Shown piece after piece: positions 12,436-29,200 of a DNA stretch of 64,000 nucleotides. The first letter of the stretch is position 1. Each line of letters begins with the position of its first letter. The notes beneath the pieces are model-generated. The model worked only from the letters and a program-made list of their open reading frames with translations, ran no database searches and had not been told where the DNA came from. The stretch is from NCBI RefSeq assembly GCF_027580225.2, contig NW_027395284.1, positions 3,243,478-3,307,477 of the forward strand, written 5' to 3'. Source of the DNA: Misgurnus anguillicaudatus. Taxonomy: Eukaryota; Chordata; Actinopteri; Cypriniformes; Cobitidae. Both the position numbers and the translations under genes were made by a program.

Positions 12436-13914
12436 CATATGTGAAGTGCAGTAAAAAGAGTAAAAATAGCAGAATAAATAATGAGCTGTCAAGAATTTAG
12501 ATGATGTTTAGGTTTCTTTAAAAAAATACATTAACTTTACTCAAAGCACTATTTGCACAAATTTAAACACAAATGAAAGAAAACTGGAAATATAATGCAT
12601 ATAGTATTCAATGAAGTATTGCAAATATATTGGTTTGATAAACATTAACAAGAAACTGGACTCACCCATGCAGAGCAAACTGTTAAGATTCAGTGCAGCA
12701 TCTCTGTCAGTGAGCACTCTCTGGTTTTTCAATGCAACACGCTTGATCTAATGATGGAGGAACAGACACACATATACCTGCACGCATACACACAGATGGG
12801 CTCTGAGGTCACAGTTCGCCCCCCCCCCCCCTTCACAACCAGAAACAATATGAGAGAACTAAAGCACCACTCTGCATGTGTTCAGGCCCTATTTCCACAC
12901 TGTGCCAGAGGACACAAATACAAATCTAAACCATGCTTTTTGAGAAAAAAATGAGAACAATTGTTTTTCAAATCCCTGTGATGGTTATTCACAAAAGGTG
13001 TCCACAAGTCTAATAGCGTTTGTTATGCACCTCGGCATCAATCATTTCACACCTGTATGTGTGTTTGGTTGCATGCGACAATATTAGTCGTATCAAATAA
13101 AAATTAGCTGAGTTTAACATCTAAAGAACGTTAAAAAAACGGCATGAAAGAAATGGTTATTCTATGAATCTTTGACTGAATCTTTCGTTGAGGAATCAAA
13201 ATTGGTTATTGGGATCACTGCGAAGAAACTTTTAAGTACCCTTATATTTTTTAGTGTCGTTTTTATGTCGTCTTTGATAATTGGTGCATCATCACACAAC
13301 TCTCAGACATTTTCAGATTATTAGGAAAGTTTACTACAATCTACCCTTTCAAAAAGTACACATTTGTAGCCAAAGAGTACATATTGGTACTTCAAAGATA
13401 TGTATTGGTACCTCAAAAGCACATATTTGAACCCAAATGGTTCATATTACAACCTTTTGCCCCTAGTGACAGCTTTTGTACCATTATGTCTGACAGTTTA
13501 CCATTGTATATAAGCTAACCCAACATGTAGTAAGACTTTGCAAATGTAAATTGACTTCATTTTATTTATCAATCAGATGTAAATTAAAGTACAAATAGCC
13601 TGATTTCTAATCTATGCATGAGGCTGATTTTAATTAACTGAACAAAGGCCAATTCTGTTGGGCTGATGTGAAATCTGCGGTGTAGAACATCAAACACACA
13701 AAGTCTGCGATAGAGAAATGGCTGGGAATAATTTCACGTGGCTGCAATATGGAGAATCAGCATTTAACAGAATCAACAAAGGAAACATCTATATATTTAT
13801 TTTTTTTATTTACATTCTCAAACACAAAGACAATTGCATTTAGCTTAACACTGAAGCCTGCTGGACTCAGGTTTTATCTGTATTTTACAAATTGAGGTTT
13901 TAATTTGCACTCTA

Positions 13915-14012
13915 AAAACCGCTGGGTTATTTTTAACCAAGCACTGGGTCAAAAATGGATGGTGACCTTTTGTGCTGCAAACGCAATGCTCTACCACTGA
14001 GCTATACAGAAA
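13915..14012 (-). repeat. tRNA-like 5' segment fused to a MITE edge
   Basis: On the minus strand 13975-14010 reads TATAGCTCAGTGGTAGAGCA and continues TTGCGTTTGCAGC, the D-arm and anticodon-arm sequence of a tRNA-Ala-like molecule (anticodon region TGC). The T-arm is missing. The sequence runs instead into an AACCCAGC-type MITE edge ending near 13915. It is probably a tRNA-derived SINE head or a truncated tRNA copy, not a working tRNA gene. Confidence 0.5.
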
Positions 14013-14304
14013 CACAGGTTTGAATATTTAAGTATTAGTGTTGTCTAATAAACTGATTGAAATGTAATTTTTAACATTGAGGTTGAATTACGACAGGTTT
14101 GATTTTCTTTGAATTAGATTTTTTTCACAGAACATTCACATAAAGATGATTAAAAAATGTTTTACATCTATATAGAAATGTATGCAAAGATTAACATAGT
14201 AAAGTAAACTTTGTTGACTGCGGTCAGAATTTTAAAAATGAAATTAATAAATAAATTCCCCCCCTTCGTGTGACACATTATTAATTAGGTCAATAACTCA
14301 TACA

Positions 14305-14545
14305 CTCTTAAAAATAAAGGTGCTTTATGATGCAGAAGAATCTTTTCTGTCTAAATGGTTCTTTAAAGCACCTTTAACATCTATAGAACATTTCTGTTTC
14401 ACAAAAGGTTCTTTAAGGTGAAAAAGGTTCTTCAAATTATAAAAATGTATGAAAGAAATGGTTCTTTGAAGAACCAAAAAAAGGTTCTTCTATGGCATCG
14501 CTGTGAAGAACCTTTTAAGCACCTTTATTTTTATGAGTGTATACT
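14305..14545. repeat. Foldback MITE, CACTCTTAAAAATAAAGGTG ends
   Basis: The left end CACTCTTAAAAATAAAGGTG inverts to CACCTTTATTTTTATGAGTG on the right. The interior is made of AAAGGTTCTT and GAAGAACC words that pair with each other. Confidence 0.75.
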
Positions 14546-14690
14546 GTTTCTTTGTATGTGAGTTGTTTTAAATCATCCATAGTCACATAAAAATATTTCC
14601 AGGTAAAATAAGAGTCATAGAGGCAGGTTTAGGCAACTTTAGTTTCCCACAAGTTTAAACGGGTTAAAAGATTGCATATAACATTAGTGT

Positions 14691-16800
14691 CTAGATAAAG
14701 AGGAACCCAATCCAAAAGAAACTTGATACAACAAGAAGAATTTGTTCTGGAAAACAGAAATTAGCACTTGTGTGAAGATCCAGTATACAGAAAGCTTGTT
14801 CAAACATGAGACGAGTCTCTGTGTTGATACCTACAAAAATTGACATAAGATTACAGTCTATAACTTACAAAATAGGGGAAATATTTATGTAATGAAACGT
14901 CCATGGACAACCTACACATTTTGAAAGCCTTCACACTGTAAAAATTTGTTGCACTTACATTTTTAAATTTAATCAATTTGAAATTACAATAATTTACACT
15001 TTTTTAACTAGGAGTTGCTATAAATTACATAAAATTTAATTTAATTTAAAAATGTAATTTAATTTTTTTTATAATTTATAGCAACTCCTACACTCTAAAA
15101 AAAAAACAAACGGTGCTATATAGCACCAAAACTGTTGATTTGAATCGTAACCATAGAAGAACCGTTTTTAGTGCCATATAGCACCGGTGAAGCACCTGTG
15201 TAGAACCATATAGGGGCCATATAGCACCACTATAGCACCACATTTGGTTCTACATAGCACTATATGGTTCTACACAGGTGCTTCACCGGTGCTATATGGC
15301 ACTAAAAACGGTTCTTCTATGATTACGAGCAAAGAACCACTTTTGGTGCTATATAGCACCGTTTGTTTTTAGAGTGATAAAAATGTAAATTCAAGTTAAT
15401 TAAACTTAAAACATTTAAGTGCAACACGGATTTTACACAGTGATCATGTTAACCCTCAAGTGATGTTGGGGACAAATGTGGGCAAAATGATTTTCCCCCT
15501 TTTAATCGGATCGGTACTAAACTTGGCTACTTTTCCTAGTTTGCCACCTAAGCAAAAAGTTGGACTTTATTCAAAAATTTTAAGTGAATTTAGTAAAAAA
15601 AACATTTAAAATGCTTATTTTATATTGACATAGTTTTTTTTATGAAACTTCATTTTTGATTTCATCAGATGTCACAAAAAACAAAAGTGGCACAATTTTA
15701 AAGGTTTATCCTGTGTTTTAATTACTGGAATGAAGTTTTTAATGAAAATCATGTTTTATGTGAATTTAGGCTAAAAAAATAAAAATGCCTATTTTACACA
15801 AATAAAGTTAAAACTACTTTGTTTTGAACCCACATAAGTTGATATAACTTAAAAAAAATAAGTTAAAATTGTTGAACTTCATTTGTTTAGTTAAAGTAAC
15901 ATAAAAAATATTCATTTGACCAAAATGCTGCATTTTTTACAGTGCAGTCAGTTAAGATAATCAGGCAATTCTTTTAAATCACAAAATGAATGCATAACTT
16001 GAAAGTTTTTACATTTAACAAAAAGAAAAAAAATAGATTTTTTTTACATTTCTGAAAAATATAAATTAGTGATGCACCGATGTATCGGCCGCCGATATTT
16101 ATCGGCCGATTTTTGATGAATTTGAAACCATCGGCATATCGGCAATAGCACGAGAAAGGCCGATACCGATTGTTTATTAATTAACCGCATAAAGGCAATG
16201 AGTTGCATGTCTGTTGTTCAAGTAAAATGTTTTAATGTTTTGGTGTGCACTATACTTAAGCACCGACAGAATACCTTTGTTGAGCTGGCTCAAAAGTCTT
16301 GGACAATAAAAGAAACATACTGCACTTTAGTGGGGGAAAAGAAGTCCAACTTTTTTTGAAGTAGTAATATGTCAGTTGAATGTTAATTAGATCCAATCCA
16401 TGTTCAGTAAAAATTATTTGATGCAGAAATAAACTAGCTAATAGACCAATATCGGTATCGGCCAGAAGTTGTCTGTTTAAATCGGTATCGGCATCGGCCC
16501 AAAAAAATCCTATCGGTGCATCCCTAATATAAATGGAATCACAATTGGCCAAAATTTGTCCACTAACAGCAGATTTGTGCAGTAGTAGTTAACACCATTT
16601 GAGGGTTAAGAATGCAAGTCTCTACATACATAAATGAGTGTTTCTAACACTAAGTCGCTATAACTAGAGAAAACATATATTACCATTTTTAATCCATTCA
16701 TTCCAGGCATGCAGTTGGTCACTATCTGCATCCACAGCAGACCCTTTGAAAACATCATATTTTAACAAAGCATATTTACCTACTCATAATTGCAATAATA

Positions 16801-16836
<36 letters not shown>

Positions 16837-17048
16837 TATATACACACATTATTCTTACCATGTGAGTGATCCAGCAGCAGTTTTCTTATATCCCGCAGTG
16901 TTTGAGTAAAATTTTTCAGTTTGTGATGTAGGTATGCATTCTCCTCCCTGAGAGTACGAATCGTATCTTGTAGCTCATATGAATTGGTTATTTGTGGAAT
17001 TAAAGACATGATCAAAGAAATAAGAGTAAAATATGTTGAAAGCATCAT
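14691..17048 (-). CDS. Small three-exon gene: signal-like N terminus, coiled coil, hydrophobic C tail (129 aa), family not recognised
   Basis: The coding exons are 17048-16859, 16743-16684 and 14830-14691, with GT-AG introns, matching phases and a total of 390 nt ending in TAG. The protein starts MMLSTYFTLISLIMSLIPQI, a hydrophobic signal-peptide-like segment. Residues about 24-62 follow, rich in Leu, Glu, Arg and Lys with heptad-like spacing (ELQDTIRTLREENAYLHHKL), which looks like a coiled coil. An N-glycosylation sequon (NFT) lies near residue 47. The last 16-18 residues (ILLVVSSFFWIGFLFI) are hydrophobic and could be a tail anchor or a GPI-attachment signal. Two cysteines (FCIL, NFCFP) lie in exon 3. 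The gene is head to head with pmpca. Its 1.85-kb second intron is almost wholly transposon sequence. I do not recognise the family. The exon chain could be part of a longer or alternatively spliced transcript, and expression is not shown here. Confidence 0.55.
14934..15442. repeat. Foldback MITE, CACTGTAAAAATTTGTTGCA end, with a nested palindrome
   Basis: The left end CACTGTAAAAATTTGTTGCAC and the right end GTGCAACACGGATTTTACAC pair as terminal inverted repeats. Internal arms carry TAGGAGTTGCTATAAATTA and its inverse. The palindrome at 15091-15376 sits inside. It lies in intron 2 of the small minus-strand gene. Confidence 0.7.
15091..15376. repeat. Long near-perfect palindrome, GGTGCTATATAGCACC type
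   Basis: The left arm begins CACTCTAAAAAAAAAACAAA then CGGTGCTATATAGCACC. The right arm ends GGTGCTATATAGCACCG then TTTGTTTTTAGAGTG. The arms pair over about 120 bases with short sub-palindromes inside. It is inserted between CAACTCCTA and ATAAAAATG of the surrounding MITE. Confidence 0.8.
15453..16605. mobile_element. piggyBac-like nonautonomous element (TTAA target, CCCTCAA ends)
   Basis: The element begins CCCTCAAGTG after TTAA (15449-15452) and ends CATTTGAGGG before TTAA (16606-16609). A TTAA duplication with a CCCT...AGGG terminal inverted repeat is the piggyBac signature. No transposase frame remains. A hAT-like element (16067-16526) is inserted near its right end. It fills most of intron 2 of the small gene. 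Confidence 0.65.
16067..16526. mobile_element. hAT-like nonautonomous element with perfect 8-bp target duplication
   Basis: The ends are TAGTGATGCACCGAT and ATCGGTGCATCCCTA, an inverted pair. The flanks are ATATAAAT at 16059-16066 and ATATAAAT at 16527-16534. The interior has many CGGTATCGGC- and TATCGGCC-type words. Eight-base duplications and TAGGGATGC-like ends fit hAT. Confidence 0.85.
16798..16846. repeat. TATA/TATG microsatellite
   Basis: A short run of TATATA then (TATG)n lies just downstream, on the minus strand, of the exon 1 donor of the small gene. Confidence 0.9.
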
Positions 17049-17932
17049 TCTCTTGGTATAATTCGGTGCAGTGCACTAATTCTTGTGTTCTTCAAACAGC
17101 AAAAAGCTCTTAAATCTGATGGCAGCATTTAGAAATCAATGCAATTCTTATGCACCAATTATTTTGGTTGCAATACGACCTGTAAGAACACATTGTTCTT
17201 TATAGATGTGTTGCTCTTATTGTGCAAAGCCACACAGTTGTCGTCAAAGTTGTAAAAGCTGTGCAATATAGCACATGACATTTGTTAGCTTTGAATAGAA
17301 TGTAAAATTAGGTTAAAAAGTTACAAAGCACAAAATACTAAATTAGCAAACATTTTAAATGTAATATATATATTAGGCCTAGAAACGTTTAGAGTCACTA
17401 ACTATAAGAATAACACATTATCAACTATTGAATAACTCATGGAAATGATGTTATGCCTTTAAAATCCAATATGAATCATATATGTATATTTTAGCATCTT
17501 CAGTGTAGTCACCCTTTGCCTAAAATTTGAATCTGCCATTTTATCAATCAGGTTTTTTTACGTTTCAATATCTTTTTGGCAATTTTTCTTTGTTAAGTCC
17601 ACGTCATCTACTTATGTTTCTTCAGCTTAAGCAAAGTGACACTCAGTGACCCTATTTACGAGTTATGAAATCCATTATACTGTTCAATCAATGTTGTCTA
17701 AAGGTTCCTTTATAGCTCCCCAGCCTTCTCTACATTTTTAGAAAGTAGCTATACTAACGTTACTATGAAAATATGTTTTACCCATCACAGTAAATATTTA
17801 TTTAATCCGTATAATAAATTCAAATCTTTCTCACACGCTCGCTTGTATCCAGGCAACCGCAACATAATAACGCGACAGCGGACGTGTTTGAGAATCATTT
17901 CCGGTGAATGTTTAGGTCAAATACAATCCAAC
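17049..17932. promoter_or_regulatory. Divergent intergenic interval between the small gene and pmpca
   Basis: This 884-base spacer between two divergent start codons should hold both promoters. It is AT-rich except for the last 100 bases, which contain CpG dinucleotides and an ETS site near the pmpca ATG. No TATA box stands out at pmpca. Confidence 0.5.
17896..17906 (-). promoter_or_regulatory. ETS/GABP-type site just upstream of the pmpca start
   Basis: The plus strand reads ATTTCCGGTG, whose complement CACCGGAAAT is a good ETS (GABPA/NRF2) core. It lies about 30 bases before the pmpca ATG. GABP sites are common at vertebrate nuclear genes for mitochondrial proteins, so a promoter role is plausible. 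This is a motif match only. Confidence 0.4.
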
Positions 17933-23537
<5,605 letters not shown>

Positions 23538-24593
23538 TGGACCTTGTTGAACTGACACCACCTACAGGCAAATATAAGCAGGACTGACCCCACAAATAGT
23601 TTTTTTTTTTTGGATGAGAATTTAGGTCCAGTGGTAAGGACTATGGTTACAGCTGTATTATGACTTATATGCCCATTTCTAGCAAAATAACGTTCACATT
23701 TCTGCATTAATGAACATGAACCAACATTACATAGCATGTTTCCCAAAATATGGACTAATGCTATTAAATTCACTGTGTTAAGCAGAGCAAATGTTTGCTA
23801 TTTACCATAGTAGTAAGTAAAAACCTTCGATCATTGAACTGTATGGTGGGACTTACTATGTATGTAATGGGATAAAGCTGCCAACCTTCAGTACCTCATG
23901 GTGTCTTCTTACTACGTCATGTATGTCAGTATCTCCCTTTTGTTAGATCTATCCTTTGTCATGGGAGCCCTATATTTATTCCCTTGCACTTTTCCAGAAG
24001 TTGACTGTTTTAGTTAATGCTTTGCCATTTTGTTTCTACTGAGAATATCGATCACGTGACATTTATGAGCTTAAACAACCATTTTGCCCTGAAATAGCAA
24101 ATGTACGGTCCTTACTTGCCAGGGTCTTTCAGATTTAAACACAGTATTTTTGTCTCTGTGAATGTGTAATTGTCATATAAATTTTAAATGTTCAATAACA
24201 GGTTCCTGGCTTTGTGTTTAAGATGATCATATTTTTTACTGTCATAAGTAGAAATAACAACTTCAGTACAAGTCAGATTTTTTTGTTACTTAATGTAAAC
24301 ATATATATATATACATGCTAGTATTTGGTTTTAAACAGCAGAATGTATCTGAAATCGTGAGCAAGATCGCAGGCACTTTTAGTACAGAAACAACTGAACC
24401 ATTCGTAGATGCATCGCTCTGTCTTCCACCATTATTGAGATCCATGCACATGTAAATACCACTGTAGTGCTAATATGGTAATATATCTCGTCTGACATCA
24501 AGCGAGCACAAGTACATTGGGTAAGTTAAGGCAATAACCTCAAGTATGATCTGTACCTGCTTTCAAATTATATAATTCCAGCTACATTGGGTC

Positions 24594-24952
24594 TAGGGAT
24601 GCATAACGATTAATCGCGATTAATCTATAGCAAAATAAAAGTTTTTGTTTACATCATATATGTGTGTGTGTACTGTGTATAATAACTTTGTAAAAATAAA
24701 TGCACACACATTCATGTATATATTTAAAAACCAATTACATGTGTATATACATTTGTATATTTATGAATAATTTATATTATATATAAATATAAATACTAAA
24801 TATATAAATATATATTTTTCTTAAAATTATACATGCATGTGTGCATATTAATATATACATAATTATTATACACAGTTCACACACATATATGATGCAAACA
24901 AAAACTTTTATTTTGCTATAGATTAATCGCGATTAATCGTTATGCATCCCTA
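24594..24952. mobile_element. hAT-like palindromic element with perfect 8-bp target duplication
   Basis: The left end TAGGGATGCATAACGATTAA and the right end TTAATCGTTATGCATCCCTA are perfect inverted repeats. The flanks are ATTGGGTC (24586-24593) and ATTGGGTC (24953-24960). The interior arms pair further (GCAAAATAAAAGTTTTTGTT with its inverse) around an AT and TG rich core. Confidence 0.88.
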
Positions 24953-24986
24953 ATTGGGTCATTATTTTCTGCTTTTTTATTATTTT

Positions 24987-25590
24987 AATAATTTAGTATT
25001 AATTGTCATGGATCACAAGATGTTATAGGCCATAACAATATAATATTCTTCGTAAAAGTCTTGTATAGCTAAAAAAAATATGATTTCCTGTGTCAATTCT
25101 GTTACTGTCAACTCTGTTACCAAGGTAGAGTAACAGTGTTGACAGTCATGTCTGTGTATAAATAAGGTTTATTTAACTAATTTAGGAAGGAGCATGGTCA
25201 TGTAATCCAACCAATCAGCGCAAAGAGGTCTCTATATGGTGGTCCCTCACCTCTGTCCCATTTTTGTAACATCACCCCTCCTCCCAATCAAGGTGGGGGG
25301 TTAAAGGGTTCGGGGTAAGATTGCGAGCTCTGAGCCTTTTACTTGGACAGCACGCCATGTACTTTATTTCTTATTTGATCATATGCTAATGCAAACTCGT
25401 GAATTGCAAGTTCTGTTAAATTCTGTCAACACTGTAACTCTACTACTCTACCTTGTTAACAGAGTTGACAGTAACTGACACAGACTAAAAGGAAATAATG
25501 TATCTTAGCTATATAACACTTTTAAAGAAAATATTATATTTTTATGGTCTGTTACATCTTGTAAATCATGACAAGGAGTACTAAATTATT
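24987..25590. repeat. Long inverted repeat, about 150-base arms
   Basis: The left arm AATAATTTAGTA...CAACTCTGTTAC...ACAGTGTTGACAG and the right arm GTCAACACTGTAACTC...AACAGAGTTGACAG...TACTAAATTATT are inverse copies at roughly 85 percent by eye, separated by about 250 bases. There is no coding potential. Confidence 0.75.
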
Positions 25591-26263
25591 TAAATAGTCA
25601 AAAATCTATCCATTTAAAAAAGCTTTGAACACCAAATGTACCTACGACTATATAATTCAACGCAAGTTTCGTTTCTCTGCATACTCGTAACCACAAGTTG
25701 TCACATTATCCCCATCAATGACAGTTGTAAATGAAACGCATGCGAACAGCATTTTTTCCATAATTTGCTGGTAATGTTACAGTATAGTTCCCTTTTAAAG
25801 AGCACAACCGTTTAGCACATTAATTAAGTAACTGTTGTAAATAGGATCCAGCTTCCTGGTACATCGGTTGCTTAAGGTGTCAATGAATGATAAGAAACGT
25901 GCTAGTTTCAGTTGAAAATACAAAACACATGACTGTCAAGTTAAATATACAAAAAAAATATATATATACAAATACACTGGAATAATGAATGTACTGTAAA
26001 GTGTGGACACTACTAGTGTGTTAGGTCATCTTCATTTACTCTGGTCAGTAAAATTAATAAAGTCCTTTCTGTTTAATCAAACAATATTCTGTTTCTGGGG
26101 TCCCTGTACTGTGCACCGAAGCTTCACATTGTACTTCAGCGAAGACAGATAAGTGGCGTGACGCTTCTAGTACCGAGTTGTCCTGAAAGTCCAGCTTTCC
26201 ACGCAACTTGGTATTTGAAATGAGCAGTTTAAGCACCCGTGGCTTTTGTGCACTGGTCCCAAA

Positions 26264-29200
26264 TCAGGATATTGTGCAAACAGTGCTGCTGTTCTGGTTT
26301 TTCATGGTTGCCTCTCTCTTTTTCAGCTCTCTGGTGATTCTCCTCCTGATTCCCTCTAAATACAGACCCCTGTCGAACTGCCCAGCACCCAAAGGAATGC
26401 TGGGAAAAACAAAATGAGTGATTTAGCCAAAAATTTCAATTTATAGAATTTGATCAAATGGTAAAAATGTATATCTTAAATCAATTAAGTGGTGTGACGC
26501 CCCAGCGCGACCTTATGTATTACGTAATCATGTCGAAAGGTCTGGCTTTAAAGGGAAACTCCACTTTTTTTTAAAATAGGCTCATTTTACAGCTCCCCTA
26601 GAGTTAAAATCTATTTTACCATTTTAGAATCCATTCAGCCGATCTCCGGGTCCGGTGGTACCACTTTAAGCATAGCTTAGCATAATCCATTGAATCTGAT
26701 TAGACCATTAGCATCGCACTTAAAAATGACCAAAGTGTTTCAATATTTTTCCTATTTTTCCTAAAACTTGACTCTTCTGTAGTTACATCGTGTACTAAGA
26801 CCAACGTTGCGATTTTCTAGACATTAATGGCTAGGAACTATACTCTCATTCTGGCGTAATAATCAAGGAGTTTCCTTGCGTAGCATGGCTGCAGCAGGCG
26901 CAATGATATTATGCAGTGCCCGAAAATAGTCCCCTTGGTAACTTTCAATAGCAGGGGACTATTTTAGGCACTGCGTAATATCATATTAAACTCTAGGGGA
27001 GCTGGAAAATGAGCTGTTAAGGTACACTAAAGTCCACTATTTGGAGAAAAATCCTGGAATTTGTTCCTCAAAAAAATGTATTTCTACTTGACTGAACAAT
27101 TAAGTAAATTATCTGAATTGTTTTATGAAAGTGAAATATCCCTTATGATTTTAAATATCATCCCATCAATGTTGTAAACAGCAGCTTACTTATCTCGACC
27201 AGGACGAAGCTTGACCTGAAACAAGCCAACGACAGGGCGGTGGTCTGATGTCTTAATAGCCGAGCAAGATGTATACTTGACCACCTTAATGTCATCTGCT
27301 TGTCTGTTTCGATAAAGAATTCGGTCCTGTTAACATATCGAAAAAAATATGGTGACACTGACGGGCATATTGTGACAAATCAGGATGGTCTTTACATAAT
27401 AAACTAGAAAGCTTACAGTATATGAGGGTGTCCTCTGTTTTGTAGTAGTGTCGTAGACGTCACAACCAATGTCAAACTTGTAAGTAGGAGTAAAGTGAAT
27501 CTGTGCTTCCTGAAACCCTTTGAAAATGGAACCTGCAAATCAACACAATTACCTCAATGCACAGATCTGTCCAGTTACACACAGTGCATTTTGTTGGCAC
27601 ATACCTTCTTTCATCTCTTTAGACAGCTGATCGTGTTGTAAGAGCAAGCTCATGTCTGCATCAGCAACCTGATTCAACATGGCTTCAACCTCTCCTCTGG
27701 TTTTACTCAAGCGAAAGTTAAAGTCTCCGAACCAGAAGACTTCATCGAAACGTGTCGTGACGTCAGCTGAGAACAAACAACAAGAGAATCACGTTTGTGA
27801 AGAAGAAATGCAATGATGATCAACCGCAGTGACACTTACAGGTCGTGGAGCGGTAAGGGTTGGTGTCAGGGAGATTTCTAGGGAGAGCCAAAGCTTCGAT
27901 GATCTTGTTGTAGTCTAAGATTCTTTCATATATTTTAGAATCTCCAGCTGAAACAAAACACAAAATTATGGATTGGATAAATACAGTCTTATAAGTTTAG
28001 TCTTTGATTACAATACCACAGTACATCATTAATCCTCTGACTCATGTTTTATCAAATATATATAACAAGACTGAGCACTCCTATTACTATGAATAGGGGA
28101 CAATGCAACGCTTTAGTGATGAAAGTCCCGCCTTTCAATTAAAAGAGCCAATCATCAATTGATAAAGACAGACAATTCTCTGGGGGAGGAGCTCTGTACA
28201 GAGTCTCACGAGGCCTTAATTAAGGGTAACTGATGCGATTTTAAATATATTTAAAACTTTTAAAAACTTTATGAACTAGCTTCCAGTGAGGCCAATGCAC
28301 ATTAGGCATAGCGTACAATGCGTAAGATCCAGTGAGAAATGACTCTCGCGAGAACCGTTTGTTGTAAGTTGTTTTAGCTACAGGGTAACTTAATATACTC
28401 TTGTCTTAAATCAAAATAATTTGCCATTTTCTTTAAAATCCTTGATTTAGACTTCTTATTCGTGACTGGTGTTGTTTTGGCAAAGTTTTTTTTTAGTACA
28501 ACATCCCAGGATTTTTCTCCATAAAAATGGACCTTATTGGACATCAACAGTTTACAGTTTCAATGCAGTTGAATTTACGCCAAAACTAGGGCTGGGTATT
28601 GGCAAGGGCCTCCCGATACGATACGTATCATGATACAATACAATGCGTTGCATGTTGCGATACATTGCAATAATAATCAAAAAATGTACAAAAAAATAAA
28701 GTTGTTTTTAAATTTTCTGCCATTTTCTCACTCCCTCTAACTTCTGAGACATTGGCCGAATTGCCGTACATGGCAGACAACTGGCCAATGACAACTACAG
28801 CAGCGGCGGAGGAGGTCGTTTGACGCACACAGAGGGATTTTATGGTTTTTAAAATACCGAGATCGAAATATCGATACAGCTAACTATCATGATAGTTAGC
28901 TGTATCGATATTTTTGCACAGCCCTACAAAAAACGAAGTACTTTTTAACCACAACTTCTCGTCTTGCACTAGCCTTGTGATGCGCCAGCGTGACCTTAAC
29001 TATTACATAATCACATGGAAAGATCACATATGCAAAACTACTGCTTCAGTGTTTACATGTGTGGAGAAAGAGTATCATTCAGACGTTGTTGTATGTGGAA
29101 TGATACTAATTAATGTCTGTGTGTCAGTTTATTGTTTAAAATGGTCCGCAAGTGTGCGTTTCACATATGTAATGCGCTTCCGACGTGATTACGTAAGGTC

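Larger units (their letters stand above)
9833..14690. other. Intergenic DNA, repeat-rich
   Basis: There is no coding exon. A possible noncoding first exon of the Ig gene lies on the minus strand at about 12755-12666, ending in a GTGAGTCC donor, but no independent support is visible. The rest is foldback elements listed separately, simple repeats (TATC and TA at 11546-11622, poly-C at 12820-12831) and AT-rich sequence. Confidence 0.4.
23538..26263. other. Convergent 3' interval between pmpca and inpp5e
   Basis: It holds the 3' untranslated ends of both genes. ATTAAA at 23763-23768 is a possible pmpca poly(A) signal. The middle is occupied by a hAT-like foldback (24594-24952) and a long inverted repeat (24987-25590). 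No other coding exon is seen. Confidence 0.5.
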
